From the NCBI GenBank assembly GCA_028818385.1, contig JAPPNY010000210.1, positions 95,023 to 159,022 on the forward strand: 64,000 nt of DNA, written 5' to 3'. Positions 41,660 to 50,552 of the stretch are shown here, piece by piece (the first letter of the stretch is position 1; the number at the start of each line of letters is the position of its first letter). The position numbers were made by a program, and so were the translations under genes. Below the pieces are notes generated by a model. That model had not been told where the DNA came from. It did not search any database and saw only the letters and a program-made list of their open reading frames with translations. The stretch is from Spirochaetaceae bacterium. Lineage in GTDB: Bacteria > Spirochaetota > Spirochaetia > SZUA-6 > Bin103.

Positions 41660-42631
41660 ATGACGCGGCTCGTCGCCGCACGGCCCGCAGGCCGCCTTGC
41701 CGAGCGGCTGTTCGGCGGATTCTTCGCCGAGGTGAGCAGGAACAGGTACCTGTTCCTGCTGCTGCTTCCGGCCATCGTCTACTTCGTCACCTTCCACTAC
41801 CTGCCGATGATCGGCGTGGTCATCGCCTTCCAGAAATACCGCGTGTCGCTGGGGTTTTTCCGCAGTCCCTGGGTCGGTCTGGAGCAGTTCAGGCAATTCT
41901 GGTCGTCCATCTATTCCTTCCCGATCATCAGAAATACGTTTCTGCTCAGCTTCTACAGCCTGTTGTTCGGCTTCCCGATTCCGATCATCTTCGCCATCGC
42001 TCTCAACGAGGTGCGCAGCAAGCTGCACAAGCGCTCGATCCAGACCGTCAGCTACCTGCCGTTCTTCATCTCCAACGTCATCGCCATCGGGATCGTCAAC
42101 ATGCTGGTGAATCCGCAGACGGGGGTCATCAATCTGGTCCTGGAAGAGGTGTTCGGGCTTCCCAAGATCTTCTTTCTGGTCGAGCCGGAGTACTTCCGCG
42201 GCATCTACGTGACCACGGTGATCTGGAAGAGCTTCGGCTTTACCGCGGTGATCTATCTGGCGGCGATCGCCGGCATCAGCCAGGAGCTGTTCGAGGCCGC
42301 CACGGTGGACGGCGCCTCCAAGCTGCAACGGATCCGCAACGTCACCATCCCGGGGATCAAGAACACGATGGTGGTGCTGCTGCTGATCGAGATCGGCAAC
42401 ATGATGAACGTCGGCTTCGAGCTGGTGTACCTGCTGTACAACCCGCTCACCTACGAGACCGCCGACGTGATCGCAACCTACGTCTACCGCAAGGGGATCG
42501 CCGCGTCCGTCGGCCTTCCCAATCTCAGTTTCGCGGCGGCGGTGGGCCTGTTCAATTCCGTGGTCAACACCACGCTGCTGCTGTCCGCCAACGCCATCGC
42601 CAGGCGATGGCTCGGCTACAGCCTGTTCTAG
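41660..42631 (+). CDS. ABC transporter permease (LplB type)
   Basis: Partner permease, 323 residues, beginning the membrane part with YLFLLLLPAIVYFVTFHYLPM. Docking loop FEAATVDGASKLQRIRNVTIPGI; closing segment LSANAIARRWLGYSLF. Highly similar in layout to the island permease at 16053 (same FHY(V/L)P and IYVTTVIWKSFGF-type segments) but GC-rich, so not a recent copy. Followed after nine bp by the GH-like gene, so importer and hydrolase share one transcript. Confidence 0.92.
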   Translation: MTRLVAARPAGRLAERLFGGFFAEVSRNRYLFLLLLPAIVYFVTFHYLPMIGVVIAFQKYRVSLGFFRSPWVGLEQFRQFWSSIYSFPIIRNTFLLSFYSLLFGFPIPIIFAIALNEVRSKLHKRSIQTVSYLPFFISNVIAIGIVNMLVNPQTGVINLVLEEVFGLPKIFFLVEPEYFRGIYVTTVIWKSFGFTAVIYLAAIAGISQELFEAATVDGASKLQRIRNVTIPGIKNTMVVLLLIEIGNMMNVGFELVYLLYNPLTYETADVIATYVYRKGIAASVGLPNLSFAAAVGLFNSVVNTTLLLSANAIARRWLGYSLF

Positions 42632-42640
42632 GAGGATGCG

Positions 42641-45031
42641 ATGAGCAACGCGATCCTGGTCGAGAACGGAATCCCGCGCGGGGCGATTCACGTGAGCGCC
42701 GCGGCCGGCGACTTCCACCGGTTCGTGGCGGATGAGGTCCGGCATTACGTCGAGCTCCTGACCGGCGGCCGGTTGCCGATCGTGACGGAGCTCGAAGCCG
42801 CTCCCGCGGGCGGCCTGATCCTGATCGGCGGCCCTGCGGCAAACGACGCCGTTCGGGGCCTGGCGGATCGGGGCGCCGTGGACGCGGGTGGGCTCGCGGC
42901 CGACGGGGCGTATCTGCTGAAGTCGGTCGATCTCGACGGGCGGCGCTGCGTGGTGGCGGCAGGACGGGACGACGCCGGCACCATGTACGCGGCGTACGAT
43001 CTCCTCGAGCGGCTGGGTGTCGTGTTCCAGCTCACCGGCGACATCGTTCCCGAGCGCCGGGCCGACCTGGAGCTGCCGCAACTCGACGTGGCGACGGCCC
43101 CCGCGCGGAAGTTCCGCGGCGTGCACGTGTGGCACGCCTACTCCTGGCACATGGGGATGGAGGACTACCGCCGCCTGATCGATCAGCTCGCCAAGTTGAA
43201 GATGAACGTCTTTCAGTTCTACTGGGGGATGGGCGCACCCTGGATCGAGGTCTTTCATGACGGCGTACGCGGCGAGCTGACCACCACACCGGAGTCCGGC
43301 TACCTGGCGATCGGCAAGGACACGCGCTCCTGGGGGCGCAGCGTGCATACCACGACCGGCACCCGTTCCGATGTCCGCGTCGGCCGGGAGTGCTTCCCGC
43401 ACGAGCGGCTCTGTGCGGAGGAGTTCCGGGAGGTTTCATCGGAGGATGAGGCATTCGCCGTCGCCGTCCCGTTCCTGCGCGAGATCATCCGCTACGCGCA
43501 CCGGCGGTGCGTGCAGGTCTGGCTGGTCTCCGGCGAGCTGCCGTTCGTCTCGCCCAACTTGGCCCCGCAGAGCGCCAAGGTCGATCACGGCGCGGCGCCG
43601 AGCGAGAGCTACAGCTACCAGCGCTACTGCGGGGTGGCGGTGCCGACCGGCGACCCGGCGGCGCTGGACATCTGGGAGGCCGCGCTGTGCGCCGTGATCG
43701 AGACCTATCCGGAGGCCGACGCCTACGGGGTCTGGGCGCCCGAGCATAGTCCGGACTTCGACGACGACGAGGCCACCCGCGCGCTGCGCGAGCACGCTAT
43801 GGCGATCCGCGAGTCCATGCCGTCGCTCGCGGAGATCCACGCGGGCGGCAACCTCATCCCCAAGACCGACAAGGACCTGGACTTCGACGCCCTGCAGATG
43901 CACCTGGCCTCCGAGCTGATCGGGCGGGTGAAGCGGCGCCACCCCGACGTGCGCCTGGGCGTGTCGCTGCTGTTCCGCGGCTACCTGATGCGCGCACTCG
44001 ACCGGCTGCTGCCCAAGGACGTGTGGATCGCGAACATGGAGAACTGCGGCAACGCCGGCCCGCAGATGGACTACTACGGCGGCATCGACGGCCGCGACCT
44101 GATCGTCATCCCGCGCATCGTCGACGACGGCTGCGAGCTGCACATGCAGATGAACGCCGCCATGTACGACCGGGACGAGATCGTCACCGGGGCCGAAGCG
44201 GCCGGCGCGGCGGGCATCATCGGCCAGCTCGACAAGGAGCGTGGCGTCGAGTGCAGCACCCGCTTCCTGGCCGACGGCTGCTGGGACCCCGGGATCGACG
44301 CGGGGTCGTTCTACGCCGGCTACCTGCCGCGGCTTTACGGACGGGACGCGGCGCCGCTGCTGATCGAGTCGTACCGCCTCCTGGAGGCTGCCGAGCGCGA
44401 CCTGGTGTGGTGGGGCAGGAGCGAGATCTTCGTCTCCTTCCACGACTTCTCGCCCTGCAAGCTGCGTACCGGCGTCGAGCTCCGCGGCGGCCGGCCGGAC
44501 ATCGACCGGGTGGAGTTGGAGCGGGCCATCGATGCGCCATGGGACGACGGCACCTTCTGGTTCTGGCGCCGGGAGGCGGTGGGCGATCAGCACGAGCACG
44601 ATCGAGCGCTGCGCCCCGACGCGCTCTGGCAACTCCGCTCCGGCCAGTACCGGGCCGTGGTCGACCTGCTTCGGCAGGCGCGGCCGCAGGTGCCGGCCGG
44701 CTCACTCGCCGAGCTGGACTACGTGATCTTCAAGACCGAGAGCTTCGCCTGCTACTTCGACGTGCTGGAGGCATGCGAGGAGGCGAGGATCGAGCTCGAC
44801 CGGACCTGGCTGGCCCGTCTGGACGGGGACGAGGCCGCGGCGACCGACCGGCTGGAGCGCTGCCGTGCCGCCCTGGATCGCGCCGAGCGCGGCGCCCGCG
44901 CCGTGGCCGGCCAGATGATCGCCTACGCCGACGACAAGACCGAGCGCCACCTGCTGTTCCGCTTCAACCAGAACGTGATCGCCTCCATCGAGGCCGGCCG
45001 CTCCTTCGTCGAGTGGCTGATCGAGCGCTGA
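42641..45031 (+). CDS. Alpha-glucuronidase-like glycoside hydrolase, intact paralogue
   Basis: Protein of 796 residues, same architecture as the minus-strand gene at 32.5-35 kb and the intact form of the pseudogene at 31.7 kb: GH20b-type N-terminus (HRFVADEVRHYVELLTGG), TIM barrel starting FRGVHVWHAYSWHMGMEDYRRL, motifs EHSPDFDDDE, MENCGNAG, EIFVSFHDFSPC, and a helical C-terminus ending FVEWLIER. Catalytic acids cannot be named without a structure-based alignment. AGGAGG precedes the ATG. No signal peptide, so acts on imported oligosaccharides. Last gene of the importer operon. Confidence 0.84.
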   Translation: MSNAILVENGIPRGAIHVSAAAGDFHRFVADEVRHYVELLTGGRLPIVTELEAAPAGGLILIGGPAANDAVRGLADRGAVDAGGLAADGAYLLKSVDLDGRRCVVAAGRDDAGTMYAAYDLLERLGVVFQLTGDIVPERRADLELPQLDVATAPARKFRGVHVWHAYSWHMGMEDYRRLIDQLAKLKMNVFQFYWGMGAPWIEVFHDGVRGELTTTPESGYLAIGKDTRSWGRSVHTTTGTRSDVRVGRECFPHERLCAEEFREVSSEDEAFAVAVPFLREIIRYAHRRCVQVWLVSGELPFVSPNLAPQSAKVDHGAAPSESYSYQRYCGVAVPTGDPAALDIWEAALCAVIETYPEADAYGVWAPEHSPDFDDDEATRALREHAMAIRESMPSLAEIHAGGNLIPKTDKDLDFDALQMHLASELIGRVKRRHPDVRLGVSLLFRGYLMRALDRLLPKDVWIANMENCGNAGPQMDYYGGIDGRDLIVIPRIVDDGCELHMQMNAAMYDRDEIVTGAEAAGAAGIIGQLDKERGVECSTRFLADGCWDPGIDAGSFYAGYLPRLYGRDAAPLLIESYRLLEAAERDLVWWGRSEIFVSFHDFSPCKLRTGVELRGGRPDIDRVELERAIDAPWDDGTFWFWRREAVGDQHEHDRALRPDALWQLRSGQYRAVVDLLRQARPQVPAGSLAELDYVIFKTESFACYFDVLEACEEARIELDRTWLARLDGDEAAATDRLERCRAALDRAERGARAVAGQMIAYADDKTERHLLFRFNQNVIASIEAGRSFVEWLIER

Positions 45032-45057
45032 CGGGTCAACCGAGCCGGCCGGTGGTG

Positions 45058-46074
45058 TCATCGCGGCCGTTGTTCGTCCGGAACGACGATGAGCGTCCGG
45101 AGCCTCGCCGCACGCAGTATGGCGAGCTTCGCTCGACGACCGACCGCCTTGTCGTTCAACAGCTTGTGCAGTTGGTCGATGGCTGAGGTCGGCTGCCCGG
45201 CAAAGGCGACGATCACGTCGCCGCGCTGCAGACCGCCGCGCGCTGCCGGCCCGTCCGGCTCCACAGACTCCACCAGCACGCCGCTGTCGACGGCGAGCCG
45301 ATGGTGACGCACCAGGCGCCGCGCGATCGGTACGGTATGGCCGCCGACCCCGATGAAGCTCCGTCGGACGCGTCCCTCGCGCATGAGGCGGACGCTGACG
45401 TACTTGGCCGTGTTGATCGAGGTGGCGAAGCAGATCCCCTGCGCGGGCAGGATCATCGCCGTATTCACGCCCACCACCTCGCCATACGAGGTCACCAGCG
45501 GCCCGCCCGAGTTGCCGGGATTCAGCGGCGCGTCGGTCTGGATCACGTCGTCGATCTGGCGGCCGCCCTGCGAACGCAGCGTGCGGCCCAGGGCGCTCAC
45601 GACACCGGCGGTCACCGTGTACTGGAATCCGTAGGGATTGCCGATGGCCACCACCAACTGCCCGACGCAAATGGTCGAGGAGTCCCCCATCCGCGCGACG
45701 CTCAGGTTATCGCCATGGATGCGTACGACCGCGAGGTCGGTGTCCGGGTCGTCGCCGATGAGGTGCGCGTCGAACCGGCGGCCGTCCGCCAGTACGGCGG
45801 TGAGCGACGCGGCCCCGCGCACGACGTGACTGTTGGTGAGCACGAATCCATCCGGGGTGAAGATGAATCCCGAGCCCGTGCCGTGCGGGCCGTGGGCGTG
45901 CCCGTTGTCTACCTGGAGATTGACGACGGCCGGAGATACCGCATCGACCGCATCCACGACCGCGCGCGAGTAGGCGTCCAGACGCGGATCGGGCCGTCCG
46001 GCACTCCCTGCGCCTTCGTCCTCCCGGTCTGACGCGGCATGTCCGGTGGCGACCAACCCCGGTGCGTGAATCAC
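45058..46074 (-). CDS. HtrA/Deg-family trypsin-like serine protease with PDZ domain
   Basis: Protein of 338 residues with the catalytic triad H83 (TNSHVV), D113 (DPDTDLAVV) and S189 (NPGNSGGP), and one C-terminal PDZ domain (GVLVESVEPDGPAARGGLQRGDVIVAFAGQPTSA). No signal peptide or membrane anchor is visible in the first 35 residues (MIHAPGLVATGHAASDRED), so unlike most DegP/DegS proteins it may be cytoplasmic, or the start is misplaced. It stands alone, convergent with the GH-like gene. Confidence 0.9.
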   Translation of the reverse strand: MIHAPGLVATGHAASDREDEGAGSAGRPDPRLDAYSRAVVDAVDAVSPAVVNLQVDNGHAHGPHGTGSGFIFTPDGFVLTNSHVVRGAASLTAVLADGRRFDAHLIGDDPDTDLAVVRIHGDNLSVARMGDSSTICVGQLVVAIGNPYGFQYTVTAGVVSALGRTLRSQGGRQIDDVIQTDAPLNPGNSGGPLVTSYGEVVGVNTAMILPAQGICFATSINTAKYVSVRLMREGRVRRSFIGVGGHTVPIARRLVRHHRLAVDSGVLVESVEPDGPAARGGLQRGDVIVAFAGQPTSAIDQLHKLLNDKAVGRRAKLAILRAARLRTLIVVPDEQRPR

Positions 46075-46206
46075 ATCGGCTCCTGTCGTTGCCGGAAGGT
46101 ACGGACGACCGACCGCAGAAAGCCAGTCGGCAAGCTCAGACGCGTAGCAGTGAATGGCAGCTGAGGGCCGCCCACGTGGTGGAGACGCGTTTCTTCATCG
46201 GCTTGG

Positions 46207-47772
46207 TCAACGTAGCTCGAAGGAGAACAGGGTGGCGCAGCGCAGCCGGAAGCGGATTGTCAGGGGCTGATCCGTATCACGCGCGATCTCGGCGCGGCCG
46301 TTCCAGCGGATCGTGTGGTCGAGGGAGTCGCCGAGCACCGGGTCGGCGTCGGCGAAGCTGTGGCCGGGAAGCGGCTGGCGGTCGCGGCCGGCCAGCTCGA
46401 CCAGCACGTGGCCGGCGGCCCGAACGCGGGCGTTCAGCCGCAGCGTCGAGCCCCCGGTGATGAGCGGCAGCGTGGCGAAGCCGCCTTCGTCGTCCGCCGT
46501 GATGCCGCCCAGCCGCTCGCGCGGCCAGATCGCCAGCGCGTTCGTGCGCCGGAACGAGTGGCGGTTGCGCGGGTACTTGTGCGGCTGCGGATAGCCGCCG
46601 TAGGGGAGGGCGACCCGGTCCCCGCCCAGCGGGATCAGGTCGGTGCCGCCGAACACGCAGCCGGCGTCCCACGGCTCGGGGCCGGCGTCGAGCACGGAGC
46701 CGCCGGGCACCTCGTTCCAGACGATGCCGTCGGGGCTCGCGTACAGCAGCAGCTCCGAGGTGTCGTCGTGATGATGGTAGAGGGACGGGAACATCAGGTG
46801 CTGGTCGATCGTCCCCGGATAGATGGTCTTCGAGTTGGTGTACCAGTCGTCGGAGGGGCGCCGATCGCTGGTCGGCCAGACCAGCATCTCCGGTCCCGGC
46901 CAGCGGCGGAAGTCGTCGGTCTCCGCCCGGCCGATGCAGCGCCGGCTGTAGAACCAGTTGCAGCGCGCGTACCAGACGTACCGCTCCAGGCGTTGGTCGT
47001 AGTAGACGACGTTGGTGGTGTCGCTGTAGTGGATGACCAGCGGTCCCGGCAGCGCCGTCCAGGCGATGCCGTCCGGGGAGACGGCGCCCCACATGCCGGA
47101 CAGGTGGCTGAGATCGGCTCCCAGCGGGAAGAAGGCGTCCGGACGCTCGCGCAGGAAGCGCTCGGCCACGGCCCGCCGCTCCTGCTCGGTGCCGGGAATC
47201 CCGCCGCGGAAGAACATCTTGAACCGTTCGGCGTCGGGCGCCGACGGGTCCAGGAAGATCTCGGAGCGCTCCAGGCCCGCGACGCCCGGCGCGGCGCTGA
47301 AGTCGAACGTGCACTCCGTGCCGCCGCGCCACTCGTGGCCGTCGGCGGACTCGGCGTAGTGGATGGGCCGTGTCGCCTCGTTCTCGCCCGTGGAGTACCA
47401 GGTTCGGTACCGCCCGCCGTCGTGGAGGATCCGCGCGCCCGGCGCCGCACCGGCCGGCAGCGGGTCGCTCTTGCGGGCCGGCTCGCGCACGATGCGGATG
47501 CCGTGCGGTGTGTCGCGCGGCACGAAGCGCGCCGCGAAGGGCTTGTTGGCGCGGTCGGGGTCCTTCCAGAGCCGGAGCTGCATGGGCGTGCCGTCGGGCT
47601 CGGCCCAGTACGGCCCGACCAACCCGATCTCGCCCGGCAGCACGTACCGCCAGTCCAGGAACAGGTGCGGCCCGGGCGAGAGCCGCAACTCGCCACCGTC
47701 CATCCACGGCGTCCCGGCCCGTCGGGCTACTGCCTTGGCTCTTGTGCCGAGCGCGATCGGGTCGTCCATCAT
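46207..47772 (-). CDS. Propeller glycosidase-like protein with C-terminal beta module
   Basis: Protein of 521 residues in the same family as the 22.6-25.8 kb pair and the second half of the 36.2-kb gene. Propeller strands: HDGGRYRTWYSTGEN, SADGHEWRGG, SPDGIAWTALPG, DQRLERYVWYARCNWF, SPDGIVWNEV; C-terminal module TLRLNARVRAAGHVLVELAG...LRCATLFSFELR. No signal peptide. Two adjacent ATGs (47772, 47769). It is a single-gene unit; 132 bp to the protease gene hold nothing recognised. Confidence 0.8.
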   Translation of the reverse strand: MMDDPIALGTRAKAVARRAGTPWMDGGELRLSPGPHLFLDWRYVLPGEIGLVGPYWAEPDGTPMQLRLWKDPDRANKPFAARFVPRDTPHGIRIVREPARKSDPLPAGAAPGARILHDGGRYRTWYSTGENEATRPIHYAESADGHEWRGGTECTFDFSAAPGVAGLERSEIFLDPSAPDAERFKMFFRGGIPGTEQERRAVAERFLRERPDAFFPLGADLSHLSGMWGAVSPDGIAWTALPGPLVIHYSDTTNVVYYDQRLERYVWYARCNWFYSRRCIGRAETDDFRRWPGPEMLVWPTSDRRPSDDWYTNSKTIYPGTIDQHLMFPSLYHHHDDTSELLLYASPDGIVWNEVPGGSVLDAGPEPWDAGCVFGGTDLIPLGGDRVALPYGGYPQPHKYPRNRHSFRRTNALAIWPRERLGGITADDEGGFATLPLITGGSTLRLNARVRAAGHVLVELAGRDRQPLPGHSFADADPVLGDSLDHTIRWNGRAEIARDTDQPLTIRFRLRCATLFSFELR

Positions 47773-47813
47773 GTCACCTCAGTATGACCGAGGAACCTGG
47801 AAGAAGTAACGGG

Positions 47814-48224
47814 ATGGTTGCAGAGTTGGAACGACTGTCAGCGGCATGGACACCGATCAGCGAAGTCTTGTCCGTTCCTCACACCGTAGCCGAATACCGG
47901 CGAATCAGCGCCCTTCTCGACCTCGTGGTCGACGAAGTGGGGGAGCATGACTCGCATCCGCTGGCCTCGATGATGGAGACGCTGGGCACACTGGTTGATG
48001 CCTACGAGCGGGAACACGTCAGGGAGTTGCCGAATAGCCCTGTCGACGTCCTGCGGCTCTTGATGGAGGAACATGGGTTGAACCAGTCCGATCTGCCGGA
48101 GGTCGGCAGTCAGGGTGTGGTCTCGGAGATTCTGCGCGGGAGACGGCACCTCAACCGTCCGCCAGGTGAGAGCGCTCAGCGAGCGGTTCGAAGTCTCCCC
48201 GGCGGGGGGTGTGTATTCGAATAG
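47814..48224 (+). pseudogene. HigA-type antitoxin gene with frameshift, no toxin partner
   Basis: Reads as 136 residues. N-terminal helices (VAEYRRISALLDLVVDEVGEHDSHPLASMMETLG) and the start of the HTH (LRLLMEEHGLNQSDLPEVGSQGVVSEILRGRRHLN) match HigA antitoxins. After that the expected VRQVRALSERFEVSPA is present but in another frame, consistent with one extra base near 48155-48157, and the frame ends GGGCVFE. So the last HTH helices are lost. No higB-like toxin precedes it. Probably a decaying antitoxin or a solitary regulator. Confidence 0.65.
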
Positions 48225-48375
48225 GGCTCTGCTCGAGAGGCCGACCGCGCCACTCAGAAGGTCCTGGCGGGCGTTTCACGCCGGAGCCGCTCGACTCTTT
48301 GACACCTCGCCAGTACGGTGCCAGCATCGGGCATCCCATCCGCTCGCCGCTGGGCGAGCCTCTCAAGGAGAAATC

Positions 48376-49590
48376 GTGAAGCGCATCCTGTTCGTGATTC
48401 CCGTGCTTTTGCTGGCCGGTCTGTTCGCGACCGCCCAGGATCGGCCTGACAAGCTCGTGTACCTGACACCGCCGTGGGGCGCCCCGTCCGACGAGGTCGT
48501 TGCGCTCTTCGAGGAGCGGTCCGGCATCGACCTGGAGGTCGCCACGGTGGACATCAACACCTCGCGCGACCGCGTGCTGACCGCGACGGCGGGCAGGACC
48601 AATCCCGCCGACGTGATCTTCGTGAGCGCCGACACCTTCGCCGCGTTTCAGAGCGCGGGAGCGATCCGCGCCCTGGACGACCTGGCTCCGTCCGACATGC
48701 TCGGCGGCCTGGCCGGCGTCGACCAGTTCGTGCTGGACGGCGTCCTGTGGGCCGTACCGCTCTACCAGCAGATGGTGATGATCGACTACGACACCACCTC
48801 GCTCGACGCGATCGGCCTGACCGCCGCGGACATCGCCACCTGGGACGACTTCGAGGCGGCGCTGCTGGCCATGAAGGAGCAGGGGCTGTACGAGTATCCC
48901 TACGCCGCCGGCATCCGTCCCTGGACCTGGTACCTGATCGCGCTGTCCTCGGGGTCGGAGCTGTTCGACGCGGACAACGATCCCGTGTTCGACGATCCGG
49001 GCGACCCGGGCCATGCCGCATTCGTGCGGGTGATCGACTGGTTCGAGAAGGGTCTGATCTCGCCGGAGCGGCTGAGCTCGGCCAATCCTCACCCCAGCTT
49101 CTGGGCTGGGCAGGCGGCGTTCCACCAGGCGTGGCAGGGGGCCCTGGGGCTCGCCAACAACCCCGAGCGCTCCCAGGTCGCCCCGAACGCCGACTACCTG
49201 CTGCTGCCCGACCAGCACCACACGTGGCTGCTGCCAGCCGGGCTCACGGTGAGCGCGTTCACGGACCATCCAGAGGCGGCGATGGAGCTGGTCGAGTTCT
49301 TCGCCGGAGAGGACATGCAGCGCTTCCTGTTCGACGCCAACGGCCTGTTCCCGGCGAGCACGGCGGTGTTCCAGGCCCTCGGCGATGCCGATGCCATCGA
49401 CGGCTTCGAGGCGATGAACGAGCAGGCCAAGTACATCGTCACGATTCCGTATGATCAGCCGTGGTACATCGAATTCGAGAAGGAAGCCGAGCAGCTCATG
49501 CTGCGCGCCGCCCGCGGTGAGCAGGCGCCCGAGGACGCGCTGGCCGAGCTGGCCGAGTTCGCGCGCGAGCTCAAGGCGGACTACGAATAG
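48376..49590 (+). CDS. Extracellular solute-binding protein, sugar ABC importer
   Basis: Periplasmic binding protein, 404 residues, family of maltose/oligosaccharide-binding proteins. GTG start with AAGGAG five bases upstream. Signal peptide VKRILFVIPVLLLAGLFATA with likely cleavage before QDRPDK; no lipobox cysteine. Mature region begins KLVYLTPPWGAPSDEVVALFEERSGIDLEV. Heads an operon of binding protein, two permeases and a NamZ-type hydrolase, separated from the first permease by a strong hairpin. Confidence 0.92.
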   Translation: MKRILFVIPVLLLAGLFATAQDRPDKLVYLTPPWGAPSDEVVALFEERSGIDLEVATVDINTSRDRVLTATAGRTNPADVIFVSADTFAAFQSAGAIRALDDLAPSDMLGGLAGVDQFVLDGVLWAVPLYQQMVMIDYDTTSLDAIGLTAADIATWDDFEAALLAMKEQGLYEYPYAAGIRPWTWYLIALSSGSELFDADNDPVFDDPGDPGHAAFVRVIDWFEKGLISPERLSSANPHPSFWAGQAAFHQAWQGALGLANNPERSQVAPNADYLLLPDQHHTWLLPAGLTVSAFTDHPEAAMELVEFFAGEDMQRFLFDANGLFPASTAVFQALGDADAIDGFEAMNEQAKYIVTIPYDQPWYIEFEKEAEQLMLRAARGEQAPEDALAELAEFARELKADYE

Positions 49591-49603
49591 CGGACTCAGG
49601 AAG

Positions 49604-49630
49604 GGCCGCTCGCGCGACCCGCGAGCGGCC
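49604..49630 (+). terminator. Intercistronic hairpin after binding-protein gene
   Basis: Perfect 11-bp stem, 49604-49614 with 49620-49630, five-base loop. Very GC-rich, no T-tract. It separates the binding-protein gene from its permease genes. Confidence 0.65.
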
Positions 49631-49688
49631 GGGAGCCGGGTTTCAGGCGATTGGAGCCCGGCTCTCTCGTGCCCTCGACCGGCCGCGG

Positions 49689-50543
49689 GTGCTGGCGGGC
49701 GCGGTGCTGGTGCCGACGCTGGCCCTGGTGGTCCTGTTCGGCCACATCCCCGCGCTCTCCTCCCTGCGGCTGGCCTTCTCGCGCTACAACATCAAGCAGC
49801 CGGCGCGGCGCGGCTTCGTCGGCCTGGACAACTTCGTCCACGTCCTCACCGACGACGCCTTTCACGCCGCGCTGGGGCGCGTGGCCTACTTCATGGCCAC
49901 GGCCATCGTTGCCGTGCTCGCGATCGGGCTGGTCTTCGCGCTGGTGCTCAACCGCGATTTCCGCGGGCGTGCGCTGTTGCGGACGGTGATCATCATCCCG
50001 TGGGCGATCCCGCCGGTGGTGTCCGGGCACGCGTGGCGCTGGATTTTCAACGGCGAGTACGGCGCGCTGAACGGACTGCTGTGGCAGGCAGGCGTCATCG
50101 GCGAGTACCGGTTCTGGCTCACCGAACCGCTCACCGCGCTCTCCGCCGCGGTGCTGGTGTTCGTGTGGCGCTTCGTGCCCTTCGTGGCCGTGCTGTTTCT
50201 GGGCGCACTGCAGACCATTCCCGCCGAGCTGTATGAGAGCGCCGCCGTCGACGGCGCCGGCCCCGTGCGCCGCTTCCGGCACGTCACCGTGCCCGCGGTG
50301 ACGGCCATCGCCGCGATCGCGCTGGTCCTCACCGGCATCACGGCATTCAACGTGTTCGACGAGATCTATGCGCTCACCGGACCGCAGGAGATCACGCGCA
50401 CGCCGATGATCTACAACTACGAGACGACGTTCGTGCGCGGCCGCTTCGGCCGGGGGGCGGCGATGGCGTACCTCTCCGGCCTGGTGCTGTTCGCCCTGTC
50501 CATCGTCTACATGCGGCTGGCGCTCCGCGAGCGGGACGTGTAG
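49689..50543 (+). CDS. ABC transporter permease (MalF type)
   Basis: Permease of 284 residues from GTG 49689; the open frame extends about 13 codons further left (IGARLSRALDRPRV) without a standard start, so the true N-terminus may be longer. Docking loop ESAAVDGAGPVRRFRHVTVPAV. Six membrane segments, starting VLAGAVLVPTLALVVLFGH. The next permease starts nine bases after the stop. Confidence 0.9.
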   Translation: MLAGAVLVPTLALVVLFGHIPALSSLRLAFSRYNIKQPARRGFVGLDNFVHVLTDDAFHAALGRVAYFMATAIVAVLAIGLVFALVLNRDFRGRALLRTVIIIPWAIPPVVSGHAWRWIFNGEYGALNGLLWQAGVIGEYRFWLTEPLTALSAAVLVFVWRFVPFVAVLFLGALQTIPAELYESAAVDGAGPVRRFRHVTVPAVTAIAAIALVLTGITAFNVFDEIYALTGPQEITRTPMIYNYETTFVRGRFGRGAAMAYLSGLVLFALSIVYMRLALRERDV

Positions 50544-50552
50544 GGAGAGGTC

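Noticed and set aside
39325..41775. 816-residue minus-strand frame opposite the permease and binding-protein genes
   Set aside because: Shadow; the plus strand has a signal peptide, docking loop and ribosome sites.
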